Part shown: positions 8,036 through 16,726 of the stretch, in pieces
Layout: each line of letters opens with the position of its first letter
How positions within the stretch are numbered: position 1 is the first letter of the stretch
The notes under the pieces: generated by a model
The model's database searches: none
Told to the model about the DNA's origin: nothing
The model's input: only the letters and a program-made list of their open reading frames with translations
Translations under genes and position numbers: made by a program
Assembly: GCA_964541075.1 (NCBI GenBank)
Contig: CAZIPZ010000014.1
Span: 1-33,732 of the forward strand
DNA from: CAZIPZ01 sp964541075
GTDB taxonomy: Bacteria; Acidobacteriota; Terriglobia; 20CM-2-55-15
DNA: 33,732 nucleotides
Reading direction: 5' to 3'

Positions 8036-8761
8036 CTAGCTGTTGTTGTAGCCGAAGGTGGTCACCGCAAAGCGGATCTCAGCGATTCGCTTGATGCTTC
8101 TGGCGCCCCAACGGGTCGGCAGGACCAAACGGAACGGCGCGCCGTGACCGACCGGAATCGGTCCGTCGTTCATCTTCCACGCCAGCATTGCTTGCGGATG
8201 CGTGACCACCGAGATATCTTCCGTCGTCACATACCCGTCGGCGGCCACGAACATCGCGTACTGCGCCATCGGACCAATCTCGAGCAGCTTGCATACGTCG
8301 GAGAACCGAACACCAGACCACTTGATGATGCCGCTCGGCTTGGCGTTTCCGCACTGCAACTGCGTGATTTGCGTGCGGGCTGGAAGCTTCTCGAGGTCAG
8401 TGAGACTCAGCGATCCCCGCCTTTTCATCACATTCCCAAAGATGCGGATCTTGTACTTCGCCGCATCAAGCTCGATTTGCACTGGCTTGTTGCCATTGCG
8501 ATCAAGCACACCGATGTCCGCCACTGGCGTCAGTCTGCTCTCCGGAAATTCCTGCGCAGTGCCATCCGGATTGAGGGGAAGCGAGACGATGTCTCGGACC
8601 TTCTGCTCAACCAGGGCGTTGGGGAATTCCGCCACCGCACCAGAGGCCTGCTGCCCTGCCTGTTGCGCCGCGGCAGCTAGCGGCGACAGCCCGAACAGAG
8701 CCGCACCTGATACTTGCAAAACCGTTCGCCGAGAGATGCGATGAACCGGTCGCTCTTCCAT
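8036..8761 (-). CDS. Tat-exported molybdopterin oxidoreductase (sulfite-oxidase fold)
   Basis: The 241-residue protein begins with a twin-arginine signal: SRRTVLQVSG at residues 10-19, followed by a hydrophobic stretch and an Ala-rich cleavage zone near 28-32. The mature part has the oxidoreductase molybdopterin-binding domain of the sulfite oxidase/MsrP (YedY) superfamily. Cys137 in QLQCGNAK is the expected molybdenum ligand, followed by WSGVRFSDVCKLL and a VPVGHGAPFRLVLPTRWGARSIK-like block near the end (GHGAPFRLV and GARSIK visible). It would act in the periplasm; the substrate is not evident. The ATG is preceded by AGGAGG at good spacing. No heme-binding or membrane partner gene is adjacent, although a DUF998 membrane protein follows on the same strand's upstream side. 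Confidence 0.87.
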   Translation of the reverse strand: MEERPVHRISRRTVLQVSGAALFGLSPLAAAAQQAGQQASGAVAEFPNALVEQKVRDIVSLPLNPDGTAQEFPESRLTPVADIGVLDRNGNKPVQIELDAAKYKIRIFGNVMKRRGSLSLTDLEKLPARTQITQLQCGNAKPSGIIKWSGVRFSDVCKLLEIGPMAQYAMFVAADGYVTTEDISVVTHPQAMLAWKMNDGPIPVGHGAPFRLVLPTRWGARSIKRIAEIRFAVTTFGYNNS

Positions 8762-8829
8762 GGTTTCCTCCTGAGGTCACAAATTTTAAAGGACTTTTTT
8801 GACGGATATACGCCGGACCGCCGAGGCGG

Positions 8830-9510
8830 TCAAGCGCCATTGTTCTTCAAACCGAGATCTCCTGCTTCTCCGATGATCTTGGGTGTTTGCGTTGACGCGG
8901 AAGGCCGGCGCAGCAGCGCGAAGGCCAACACGATGAACCACGATTGGTATCCGTACCAGAAGATCCGCTCTTTAACTCCGACCCAGGGCGTCGCCACACC
9001 TTGCCCGATCTTCGGAGCATCCGAGAGAGCCCACCCTCCGAACGCCAACGCCTGGATGATCGTGGCAACGGTGTAGAAGCGAAAGCGCCGCCCGAGCGTG
9101 GTCGCCGCGACGGCCATGGCCGTGAAGATCATCAACATCGCCGCCATGCCCTCAATGAGGTGCATCGCTCCCGCAAGACCCTGCTCTGTTCCTCGCGTCC
9201 GCATCGCCGCAAACTGTCCTACGGTGAGGGCCATCAGGCCAAGGCCCACAAGAAGGCCGCCGACGATTCTCAGTCGGCGATTTCCTCCCGCTGACTTTCG
9301 CACTCCCACGCCGAACGCAACCATCAGCCCATAAACGCATAGTAGAAGCACGGTGAACAGCGTTCTCGACGGAGCTCCAATCGCGCCCAGTTCGCTGATT
9401 GTCTGATCCCGGAAGCTGTAGCCCTCCCAGTACATACCTGCCATCACATCGGATATCGCATACAACACCGGCGACAAAGCGCCGCAGAAGAGCAAGACCT
9501 TTCGGACCAT
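8830..9510 (-). CDS. DUF998 family membrane protein
   Basis: The 226-residue protein has about six hydrophobic segments and the DUF998 hallmarks: an N-terminal GALSPVLYAISDVMAGM segment, then YSFRDQTISELGAIG, where the conserved acidic/aromatic loop (S-E-L-G) sits. Helices follow at roughly 50-70, 82-104, 118-142, 145-165 and 185-200. The family is of unknown biochemical role. It ends about 70 bases before the oxidoreductase start on the same strand, so the two may be co-transcribed. A partner role in electron transfer cannot be supported from sequence. Confidence 0.75.
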   Translation of the reverse strand: MVRKVLLFCGALSPVLYAISDVMAGMYWEGYSFRDQTISELGAIGAPSRTLFTVLLLCVYGLMVAFGVGVRKSAGGNRRLRIVGGLLVGLGLMALTVGQFAAMRTRGTEQGLAGAMHLIEGMAAMLMIFTAMAVAATTLGRRFRFYTVATIIQALAFGGWALSDAPKIGQGVATPWVGVKERIFWYGYQSWFIVLAFALLRRPSASTQTPKIIGEAGDLGLKNNGA

Positions 9511-9621
9511 GATTCAATTCCCAAACTGAATGAGAGGCGTGTTTCCATTGTTCCGTTTTCTTTTATGGCACTCGAAAGAACGATGCCGATCCGGCTACGC
9601 ATGCGAGGGGAATCCTCCAGC

Positions 9622-10419
9622 TCACCATGCCAGTTCTTCCGGTGAAGCTTTCCGTTCGTTTTTGCGGTCTGCAATGATCCGGCCGTCACCCATCTGAAGG
9701 ACCCGGTCCGCTATCGAGGCAATGGCTGCGTTATGCGTGATTAAGACGGTCGTAGTGCTCAGCTTGGCATTAATTTCGGCGATCGCTCTCAGCACGACTT
9801 TGCCTGTAGCAATGTCCAAGGCTCCTGTTGGTTCGTCGCAAAGCAAGACATCCGGCCGTTTGGCGATGGCTCGCGCGATGGCGACTCGTTGCTGTTCGCC
9901 GCCCGATAGCTGCGCTGGGAAATGATCAAGGCGATGCGCCATGCCTACGAGTTCCAGGGCATGTTCAGGAGTGAACGATCGACTTGAAAGCTCTGTGACC
10001 AAAGCGACGTTTTCCCGCGCAGTTAAAGTTGGAACCAGATTGTAGAACTGGAATACAAATCCGACATGTTCACGCCGATACAACGTCAAAGCCTTCTCGC
10101 CGGCGACGGTCAAATCCTGGTCGCGGAACTTCACGCTCCCGGACGTCGGGGTGTCCAGACCACCAATAACATTTAACAGAGTCGATTTCCCACTTCCGGA
10201 CGGGCCAAGCAGCACCACCAATTCTCCAGCCAGAAGGGACAAGTCAATTCCACGCAACGCAGCGACTTGAACCTCTCCCATCAGATATGTCTTCGTGACT
10301 CCGGATATGCGAAAAATGGTTTCGGCTGTTGACTCCATTGACCCGGGAAAGACGCAATCCAATGGTGCGGTTTCATTCATCCGCGACCATAAGCCCTGTA
10401 CAGGGTTGAAAGAATTCAT
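9622..10419 (-). CDS. ABC transporter ATP-binding protein (LolD/MacB type)
   Basis: This nucleotide-binding subunit of about 265 residues has Walker A GPSGSGKS at about 72-79, the Q-loop FQFYNLVPTLTARENV, the signature LSGGEQQRVAIARA, Walker B VLLCDEPTGALD and the H-loop LITHNAA. These features, and the FYNLVP block, place it in the LolD/MacB/FtsE group that drives FtsX-fold permeases. The start is uncertain: TTG at 10434 and in-frame ATGs at 10419 and further in (MNETAPL, MESTAET) are possible, and none has a strong ribosome-binding site. It is the last gene of an operon whose permease and membrane-fusion genes lie upstream, so it likely powers that permease. It is 25 bases or less from the Met-rich gene. 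Confidence 0.88.
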   Translation of the reverse strand: MNSFNPVQGLWSRMNETAPLDCVFPGSMESTAETIFRISGVTKTYLMGEVQVAALRGIDLSLLAGELVVLLGPSGSGKSTLLNVIGGLDTPTSGSVKFRDQDLTVAGEKALTLYRREHVGFVFQFYNLVPTLTARENVALVTELSSRSFTPEHALELVGMAHRLDHFPAQLSGGEQQRVAIARAIAKRPDVLLCDEPTGALDIATGKVVLRAIAEINAKLSTTTVLITHNAAIASIADRVLQMGDGRIIADRKNERKASPEELAW

Positions 10420-10443
10420 AACAACGTCATGCAATGCGTATCC

Positions 10444-11010
10444 CTACTTTGTTTCGGGATGATGAGCGCCATGGTCGTCATCTTTCTTAGGATCCTCTTT
10501 CGTTTTGGGTGTTGCGTTGGATGCTCCCATACCGCTTCTCATGCCGTGCATCATTCCTTGCATCATGTCCTGCATCATTGCGCATTCGCCCTTTTGCATT
10601 TTTTCAACGTGAGCGCGGACCTGTTTTCTGAACTCGTCGATCTTCGCTGGATCTTTGGGCGTCAGCGTCAGACGTGCGCCGTTCTCAATAGCCTCGTACT
10701 TCACCGACCCAGGCATCATTTGTCCCTGCTTCATTGCCGCGCTGGGTCGATTAGCGTCGGGGCTGTGCATCGCGGCCATCTTTTCCACGCGCTTGCGTAG
10801 CTCCGCAACGTTTTCATTTTTTGTAGTAATCGAAACCGTCACGCCCGTCGGCGTGTCCGCAACGGCGACCGAGGTTCCTTCCAGTTTCATAGGGCAATCC
10901 ATCATCATGGACGTGCCCTGCATTCCCTGATTCGGTTCTGTCTGGATGTTTCGAATACCGGCAAACAGAACAGCGGGCGCCAAGATCATCATCAACAACA
11001 TCTGTTTCAC
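10444..11010 (-). CDS. Met-rich periplasmic protein with two repeats
   Basis: The 188-residue protein starts at a GTG with AGGAGG about 7 bases upstream and carries a signal peptide cleaved near residue 17. It contains over 20 methionines. MMMDCPM lies at 35-41, and MMQDMMQGMMHGM at about 145-157. Residues 46-83 and 102-145 look like a duplication: two beta-like strands joined by a G turn, then a basic helix (LRKRVEKM and FRKQVRAHVEKM). A His/Asp/Lys-rich end (DDDHGAHH) closes the protein. Met clusters with Cys and His suggest soft-metal (copper or silver) binding, but that is inference; I recognise no named family. It lies between the membrane-fusion and ATPase genes of an ABC export operon, which suggests a substrate- or metal-handling role. 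Confidence 0.8.
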   Translation of the reverse strand: MKQMLLMMILAPAVLFAGIRNIQTEPNQGMQGTSMMMDCPMKLEGTSVAVADTPTGVTVSITTKNENVAELRKRVEKMAAMHSPDANRPSAAMKQGQMMPGSVKYEAIENGARLTLTPKDPAKIDEFRKQVRAHVEKMQKGECAMMQDMMQGMMHGMRSGMGASNATPKTKEDPKKDDDHGAHHPETK

Positions 11011-11341
11011 AACAGCCTCCTAAAGGGCGAATAGCTTCGCGTCAATGTGACGCACGCTTGTTTCCACTGCCGAGGCTCCGGCATCGAGGAGAAGCCCCAA
11101 TAGCGTGTTGCATTGTATTTAGAAGGGATGGGAACTGGCGCCCGATAACACTGAGCTTCGCTCGTCTTATTTATTGGCTTTGATCGCGTTGCCAATTTGT
11201 CTAAATTGGCCAAACGCGAACCTGTCTCGGCGACCACGTGTCGTGAAGCCCAAAGTTGCGGTTCGTTCTGTCGCAAACTTGTCTGTCTTGTTCTGCTAAT
11301 TCGTTCAACCGCTCCCATTGCTCAAGGTGCAGACCGTCGCA
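11011..11341 (-). other. Intra-operon spacer with a stem-loop
   Basis: This 331-base gap separates the membrane-fusion gene from the Met-rich gene. A frame at 11007-11318 on the minus strand has atypical composition and no signal of coding. The notable content is the long inverted repeat at 11184-11219 and the AGGAGG of the Met-rich gene at the 11010 end. It is a long gap for an operon whose other junctions are 25 bases or less. Confidence 0.5.
11184..11219. promoter_or_regulatory. Imperfect 15-bp stem-loop in operon
   Basis: The left arm TCGCGTTGCCAATTT (11184-11198) pairs with the right arm at 11203-11219 (AAATTGGC, then a 2-base bulge CA, then AACGCGA) around a GTCT loop. That gives 8 plus 7 paired bases. 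Neither strand shows a T-run after the stem, so it is not a classical intrinsic terminator. It could be an mRNA processing or stability element setting the level of the downstream Met-rich and ATPase genes, or a protein-binding operator for an internal promoter. Confidence 0.6.
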
Positions 11342-12550
11342 TTAATCTGGAGCGGGCGCCTGCGTGGTGAGATTACCAGTCACTCGCATGCCATCGCTTA
11401 AGCCTTCTGGAGGATGCAGGATGACAAGTTCACTTTCGGTTAAGCCTTGTACGATCACCGTTTCCAGATCGTTGCGCGGCCCCAAGCTGACCTGGCGCAG
11501 ACGGGCCCGCCCTTCATTGATCGTGAAAACCGCCCAGTTTTCACCATGCCGGAAGATGCTGCCGATCGGAATCTTGAGTACGTTGTTATGCTCAGACAAA
11601 AGGATGCGAACCTCAACCCGGTATCCATCTCCGAGTTGTTCCGGCAAAGCGGCTATGCTTTCGAAGTCGATAATGACGTCGACGCGCTGCTCCTGGACGC
11701 CGAGCGCGGAAAGCTTAAGGAAGCCTTTCGGTTCGACGCGGCGTACTCGTCCCTCTAGAGGCGACGTCCCTCCCCAGTTTTCTATCCACACGCGACTGCC
11801 AGCAGAGACTTGCACCGCATCCGTTGAGAGAAGATCAGTGACAACCTCAAGGTGAGCGCGGTCGCCCACTTCCAAAAGCGGCTCTCCGGTCGGCACGTCG
11901 GACTCGCTTTTTCGGAAAAGCTTCAGCACCATTCCGTCGATGGGAGACACCACATTGATGGCGCCGCCTCTCGTTGCAGGCTGCTGCAGGCGGGCTCGCG
12001 CGATCTCGAGTTCGTGTTCTGCGCGCATGACGGCGAACTCTGCGGCCCGCTGGTCTTCATCGCTCGCCTTCATTGCCGCCTGATCGGCCTCGAGTTGATC
12101 TCGCGAAATCATTCCGGTGTCTGCCAGTGTTTGCCTCCGTCTCACAAGCGACCGGTTGCGCTCCGCCGTTGTAGCTGCGCGCTCGCGTTGTGCTCGGGCG
12201 GCGCCGAGCGCCGCCTGAGCTGACTCGACTTCGAGCGCGAGTTCAGCGCGAGTTCTTGTATCAAGCAGCGCCGGTGTTGATGGGGTGAGCCGGGCCACAA
12301 AACCGCCCCGTTTCACCGCATCGCCGGGCTCCAGATCAATCCTCTGTAAGCGGCCCGCAACGGGCGCAGCAATGACAAAGCGGTCACGCACCCTCGTCTC
12401 GCCCTCTTCGTCGATCGTCACGGCGAGGTCGCCGCGCACCGGCATCGTCACATCCACCTTCGTGGTCTGGGGCCATAGTGCGGCTACAAAAATCGCCGAC
12501 ACAAAAAGAAGGCCGCCAATTACTTTCCAACTGGTCAGTACTCGACGCAT
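11342..12550 (-). CDS. Membrane-fusion (HlyD/MacA-type) protein of ABC exporter
   Basis: The 402-residue protein has an N-terminal membrane anchor (about residues 8-27), a half-lipoyl/biotinyl segment near 60-90 (IDLEPGDAVKRGGFVARL), a long alpha-hairpin at roughly 100-200 rich in Ala, Glu and Arg, and a second lipoyl half (VVSPIDGMVLKLF) near 205. Beta-barrel and membrane-proximal domains follow (DGYRVEVRILLSEHNNVLKIP). This is the periplasmic adaptor layout that links an inner-membrane transporter to an outer-membrane channel. It lies 23 bases after the permease stop. No TolC-like outer-membrane factor is in the window. Confidence 0.9.
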   Translation of the reverse strand: MRRVLTSWKVIGGLLFVSAIFVAALWPQTTKVDVTMPVRGDLAVTIDEEGETRVRDRFVIAAPVAGRLQRIDLEPGDAVKRGGFVARLTPSTPALLDTRTRAELALEVESAQAALGAARAQRERAATTAERNRSLVRRRQTLADTGMISRDQLEADQAAMKASDEDQRAAEFAVMRAEHELEIARARLQQPATRGGAINVVSPIDGMVLKLFRKSESDVPTGEPLLEVGDRAHLEVVTDLLSTDAVQVSAGSRVWIENWGGTSPLEGRVRRVEPKGFLKLSALGVQEQRVDVIIDFESIAALPEQLGDGYRVEVRILLSEHNNVLKIPIGSIFRHGENWAVFTINEGRARLRQVSLGPRNDLETVIVQGLTESELVILHPPEGLSDGMRVTGNLTTQAPAPD

Positions 12551-12572
12551 GATCTTGTTCCCGACTCAAACA

Positions 12573-14939
12573 CTAATCACCCGCTTTCAGAACAGCCACC
12601 AGATCCAAGTTGTCGAGATGCCGGCGCACAATGAATCCGGATACCGCTGTCGCCGCCATAATTGTCAAGAACGCCCACGCGACAGGCTGAGGCGATACGA
12701 CAAGGGGGAATCGATACACTTCGCTATCAACCAAACGCACGACTGCAACTGAAAGGCCGTAACCCATCACGGCGCCCACCGGGAGCGCGCATACCGTCAA
12801 GAGCGACAGTTCGCCGAATAGAATGAAAGAAATTTCACCTCGGGTGAAACCCAACACCCGTAAACTTGCAAGTTCCCGCGCTCGCTCAGACAAGGACACA
12901 CGAGCGGTGTTATAAACAACACCGAACGAAATGATGCAGGCAAACAGCGCGTTCATGAAGATCATCAGGCTCATGTTCTGAGCAAGTGTTTCTCGGAAAT
13001 TTTGAAGTACAACGCGCTTGAATGCAGTCCCTGCGATCGCCGGAATGTGTTTCAAACGCCAGGCAAGTTCCGGTTCCGCCGCCGGGTCAATTAAAAGCGC
13101 CGCGCCGGACATGGTTTCTCCCTCGCGCAATAGGCGGCGCATCGTTTCGATGTTCATATATGCCGAAAGACCAAGCGTGTCATCAACTGCCCCGCTGACG
13201 AAAATGCGCCGAACGGGCCGGTCGCCTTCCAGCACTTCGAGAGTCACGGGATCTCCTGAAGTTACATTCAGCACTTCGGCGAGCCTTTTGGAAAGCAGGA
13301 CGCCGGAAGCCGGTGCATCGATCACACGGCTATTCCTATCGACAACGCGTCGTAGTTGAGGCTCGAGCGGCAACCCTGTAAGCGCCACATTCCGGCGCAG
13401 ATGTCCTGCGATTATCCGGACCGGTACGATCCGTTGCGTTTCAACGGCAAGTACGCCAGGCAGGCGTTCGAGGGAATGTCTAGCGGCTGCAGACTGAGGC
13501 TCCACGAAAACCAGAGAGACGTCTTGGCGTTCAGCAACAGAAAACTGCGTCACAATCAATGCTTCCAGCGCCGGAATAAACACCAGACCCATCATCATGA
13601 TTGTGACGGCGAAACCAATGCCGAAGACGGATGCCGCCGCCCGCAACGGTTGCCGCTCCATATTCCGAAGCACCATCCGGGTGGTCGCATGGACGCGGAG
13701 GGCGATCAAAGGGCGCTCTACAAAGCTGGGCCGATATCGCCCTGGTGTTTCGGGTCGCATCGCCTCGGCTGGAGGGACACGAAGGGCCCGGCGAACGGTC
13801 CAAAGACTTCCGAGATTGGCGGCGGCGCTCGTAAGCGCCGCCGCCTCAAGCACCACCAAGGGAGAAAGGCGAAAAACGAGGAGAGGAAACCGGAAATAGC
13901 GGTTGTAAAGGTTAATCATTCCACCGCCGAGCCACCAGCCCCCGATCACGCCCAGAACGGTTCCGGCAGCTACAATGAACAAGGACCACTTCACGTAGTG
14001 CCAGCCTATGGAGGCATTGCTGTAACCCAGCGCTTTGAGGGACGCGATTATGGGCCTCTGCAGAGCGAGTACGCGAGTCAGCGCAACATTGAGAGTGAAA
14101 GCTGCAACAAGCAGGAAGATCGCAGGCATGGCAAATCCGAAAGTCTGAAGTTGCGTCAATTCGTTTTCGAGAGTCCAGTGGGAAAACTGAAGTGAACGCG
14201 GTATGGCGCCATGCCCTCCAAATGGTTCGAGCAGAGCGTCGATGCGATCGATAACATCGTCAACAGAACTTGCGTGCGCTAATTGAAACGAAACGTCATT
14301 GAACGCACCATCCATGTCGAAGGCGGCGCCTAACGCCGCCCGCTCCATCCAAAAAACTCCGAAGCGCCGGTCGTCTGGAACGATTTCTCCGGGCCGGAGC
14401 GTATAAACATGCTCTGGAGACAGTGCAACTCCGACAATGGTGAGGCGGCGCGAACGGCCGTTGATTACGGCTTGCACCTGAGCGCCCAGGCTGAAATTAT
14501 TCGCCTCCATAAAAGCTTCGCTGGCTAGTACTTCATCCGGTCGTCGGAAGTCGACCCAGCGCCCCCGGCGGAGGAATACGTCGTTCATACGCGGCCGCGA
14601 ATTTGCAGGCAACGACACCAGATGCGCCATCGCGGGGTCATCCAGGCCCGGCACATCAATCGTCACATTGGCGACCACTCGAGTCTCAACGTCTTCGACG
14701 CCGGGAATGCTTCTGAGAGACTCTTCCATGCGCAGCGGCGCCCGCTTCAGCGTTACAAAAACGTCCGCGAAACGCTGTTGTTCGTAGTAGGCGCGTTGCG
14801 CGTGACGAAGGGAATCGAAGTTCGAGAGGTACATTACGAACATCGCTACGCCAGCGCCGACAACAAGCGCGATCGCGAGCGCCTGCGCCTTCATTGCGGC
14901 CAAATCACGTAGCATTTTGCGATTGAGTACGGAGATCAT
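12573..14939 (-). CDS. ABC exporter permease with two FtsX domains
   Basis: The start at 14939 gives 788 residues and matches the family's usual opening (MISVLNRKMLRDL); an upstream start at 14996 would add 19 unlikely residues. One transmembrane helix lies near 20-42, followed by a large periplasmic domain. Then comes a first FtsX-type block of three helices at about 265-390, a helix near 440-460, a second periplasmic domain, and a second FtsX block at about 660-780. This tandem arrangement, about 800 residues, is typical of LolCE/YbbP-like exporters that act with a LolD-type ATPase. The likely partners are the membrane-fusion protein just downstream and the ATPase at the operon's end. The substrate is unknown. 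Confidence 0.9.
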   Translation of the reverse strand: MISVLNRKMLRDLAAMKAQALAIALVVGAGVAMFVMYLSNFDSLRHAQRAYYEQQRFADVFVTLKRAPLRMEESLRSIPGVEDVETRVVANVTIDVPGLDDPAMAHLVSLPANSRPRMNDVFLRRGRWVDFRRPDEVLASEAFMEANNFSLGAQVQAVINGRSRRLTIVGVALSPEHVYTLRPGEIVPDDRRFGVFWMERAALGAAFDMDGAFNDVSFQLAHASSVDDVIDRIDALLEPFGGHGAIPRSLQFSHWTLENELTQLQTFGFAMPAIFLLVAAFTLNVALTRVLALQRPIIASLKALGYSNASIGWHYVKWSLFIVAAGTVLGVIGGWWLGGGMINLYNRYFRFPLLVFRLSPLVVLEAAALTSAAANLGSLWTVRRALRVPPAEAMRPETPGRYRPSFVERPLIALRVHATTRMVLRNMERQPLRAAASVFGIGFAVTIMMMGLVFIPALEALIVTQFSVAERQDVSLVFVEPQSAAARHSLERLPGVLAVETQRIVPVRIIAGHLRRNVALTGLPLEPQLRRVVDRNSRVIDAPASGVLLSKRLAEVLNVTSGDPVTLEVLEGDRPVRRIFVSGAVDDTLGLSAYMNIETMRRLLREGETMSGAALLIDPAAEPELAWRLKHIPAIAGTAFKRVVLQNFRETLAQNMSLMIFMNALFACIISFGVVYNTARVSLSERARELASLRVLGFTRGEISFILFGELSLLTVCALPVGAVMGYGLSVAVVRLVDSEVYRFPLVVSPQPVAWAFLTIMAATAVSGFIVRRHLDNLDLVAVLKAGD

Positions 14940-15408
14940 AGCCTTCAATCCAAATCCATCACTCCTCAAGCATGAGCTTGACCTGAAGGCACGCACTCTG
15001 CCAAAAGGTCAGTGATCGTATGCCCTTCTGTCGTATTGGCTTCAAGTGATCGTGAGACTCACAGCAAAAGCATCCATGAGCTGAGATCCCTCAAATTCAT
15101 GACAATTTGTCAGGACTGTCAGTCTGTGGGTGGATCAGAAACGACAGAATGTCGTACTGTTCAGTGCTAAAGCGCAAGACGAGAGCGGACTTTAACGTGA
15201 TAGGTAAAAACTTCTATTTCTTTCGACGCCTCGTTCATTCGAACGACTGCCAACGAAGTGTTCACATTGCAGCATCGAGCCGGGGCGCCCTTTCTCGGCC
15301 CAAAACGACGCCGCAATACCCCACGGCAGGTGGAGGTTCAAGTGCATAGTCTGTTGAGCCGTCACCGACGTCCACACATGTTTGATCGGTGAGATTACGG
15401 AATCTGAA
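14940..15408. other. Divergent intergenic region with an operator-like palindrome
   Basis: This 469-base region separates the minus-strand exporter operon from plus-strand genes. The palindrome TGACAATTTGTCA lies at 15100-15112, with a further CTGTCAG a few bases on. No gene is supported here. It is the likely site of promoters for the exporter operon; I cannot place -35 and -10 boxes with confidence. Confidence 0.45.
15100..15112. promoter_or_regulatory. TGACA-N3-TGTCA palindrome, possible operator
   Basis: The arms TGACA and TGTCA are perfect reverse complements around ATT. CTGTCAG nearby (about 15116-15122) repeats one arm. Its position about 160 bases upstream of the exporter permease start fits a dimeric regulator site. 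No regulator gene is in the window, so the binding factor is unknown. Confidence 0.35.
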
Positions 15409-15585
15409 ATGGAAAAAATTAAAATCGAACAACACAGTTCCGCTGGAATGCTCTGGATCGCGGCATGGCTTTTTACAATCGGTTTGCTGGACATGACCTT
15501 CTGGCACAACGTCCTGGCGATACTTTTGTGGCCCTATGATCTGGGCATGAAGCTGCGGCCTTTGCTTTCTTTACTGCCTCGGTGA
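15409..15585 (+). CDS. Small membrane protein, unknown function
   Basis: The frame from ATG 15409 encodes 58 residues: a charged start (MEKIKIEQHSS), two hydrophobic stretches (about 13-25 and 30-43) and a C-terminal KLRPLLSLLPR. A TTG at 15382 would add nine residues. Both hydrophobic segments are long enough to be membrane helices. The ribosome-binding site is weak and I recognise no family, so this is a tentative gene. Confidence 0.4.
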   Translation: MEKIKIEQHSSAGMLWIAAWLFTIGLLDMTFWHNVLAILLWPYDLGMKLRPLLSLLPR

Positions 15586-15784
15586 TGGTTGTCAGGTATT
15601 AACGAAGGCTGTTGTTGAGACGCGACTTTTGTCATGTTGTCAGGAATCATGGGTCTCTCCATGGCCATCGTTCTGCACCGATCTTACGAACCGAATCGAG
15701 CCAGTGCGGTTGTCTTTGCCGCATTGCAAGATGGCTCCCTCTTTTCAGCGTTTGAGCTTTCCAGTCTCAGTATAATTGGCCGCC

Positions 15785-16687
15785 ATGTCGGTGTTGTGGG
15801 CGGCGTTGGGGTATTTTGGTCTGGGTTCAGCCATTGCAGGCGGCATTGTCGGCATGCTCTTCTTGCATCCTTTCAGTCCCCGCATTACCGACAAGAACTT
15901 ACTTCAGGCGCAGCAACTGGGCGCCGTCCGCGAACTTCAGCTACCGCCGCTCTCTGGATGGCTAATCGCGCATAGGGAAGGCGTACACCCTACCATCGTG
16001 TTCCTTCATGGTCGAAGCTCCAATCGGATGCAGATGTTTTCAGTGGCGAAAGCCTTCTTTGAACGAGGGTTTAATGCTGTACTTCTGGATTCCCGCCGTC
16101 ACGGCAACAGCGGTGGCGCCGTGAGTTATGGCACGCGCGAAATTCCGGATGTGCTTCGGGTCGTGGACTACGTTCGGAGAGATCCGGCCGTCGATCCCGA
16201 TCGTGTCTACCTGCTTGGATTTTCATTTGGCGCTGCGATAGCGATCGGAGCTGCCTCTGTAGATCACGCATGTGCAATACGTGCGGTGGTTGCCGACAGC
16301 CCATATGCCAGTCTTCGGGATACGGGCTTCTGGTATATGCGTCTCTTCGGCCGCATTCCTGGATTCATTGTCTGGCCCGCCGGATTAGTGGCAGTCGATC
16401 TCAGCGCATGGATTGCCAACCTTGATATTCGTCATCTCAACCCAGCCGATTGGGCCGGTTCAATAGGTGTTCCCGTCTTACTTATTCACGGCGAAAAAGA
16501 TCGTTGGATCAATCCGGATAGCAGCGCGCAAATTTTTGCCAATCTCCGCTCCAAGAAAGAACTATGGCGAGTTCCAGGATCCGGCCACACTGAGGCGTTT
16601 CGAAAGAATCCTGCCGGTTATGTGGATCGCGTCTCTACCTTCTTTTCCACAGCTGACGAAGCGTGTATCCCTGAGGCGACGGATTAG
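15785..16687 (+). CDS. Membrane-anchored alpha/beta hydrolase
   Basis: The 300-residue protein (ATG 15785; a TTG nine bases upstream is possible) has one N-terminal membrane helix and an alpha/beta-hydrolase fold. VFLHGRSSN near residue 72 is the oxyanion-hole block. GFSFGA places the nucleophile at Ser147, Asp lies in HGEKDRW and His in GSGHTEAF, giving a complete catalytic triad. The pattern fits the serine aminopeptidase-like/BD-FAE group, with an exported or membrane-facing esterase/peptidase as the likely role. It is followed 39 bases later by a second hydrolase-like gene, probably co-transcribed. The substrate is unknown. Confidence 0.82.
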   Translation: MSVLWAALGYFGLGSAIAGGIVGMLFLHPFSPRITDKNLLQAQQLGAVRELQLPPLSGWLIAHREGVHPTIVFLHGRSSNRMQMFSVAKAFFERGFNAVLLDSRRHGNSGGAVSYGTREIPDVLRVVDYVRRDPAVDPDRVYLLGFSFGAAIAIGAASVDHACAIRAVVADSPYASLRDTGFWYMRLFGRIPGFIVWPAGLVAVDLSAWIANLDIRHLNPADWAGSIGVPVLLIHGEKDRWINPDSSAQIFANLRSKKELWRVPGSGHTEAFRKNPAGYVDRVSTFFSTADEACIPEATD

Positions 16688-16726
16688 CTTCCCAAGAACG
16701 GAACCCAACCTGCACGTCGAAGGTCC

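Noticed and set aside
8030..8680. Plus-strand 216-residue frame opposite the molybdopterin oxidoreductase
   Set aside because: It is antisense to a gene with a Tat signal and a conserved Mo-binding domain.
11007..11318. Minus-strand 103-residue frame in the operon gap
   Set aside because: No ribosome-binding site and no recognisable domain; the region is better explained by the stem-loop and leader of the Met-rich gene.
13356..14195. Plus-strand 279-residue frame inside the double-FtsX permease gene
   Set aside because: Composition is Arg/His-rich with no domain, as expected for the antisense of a GC-rich gene; the permease on the other strand is certain.
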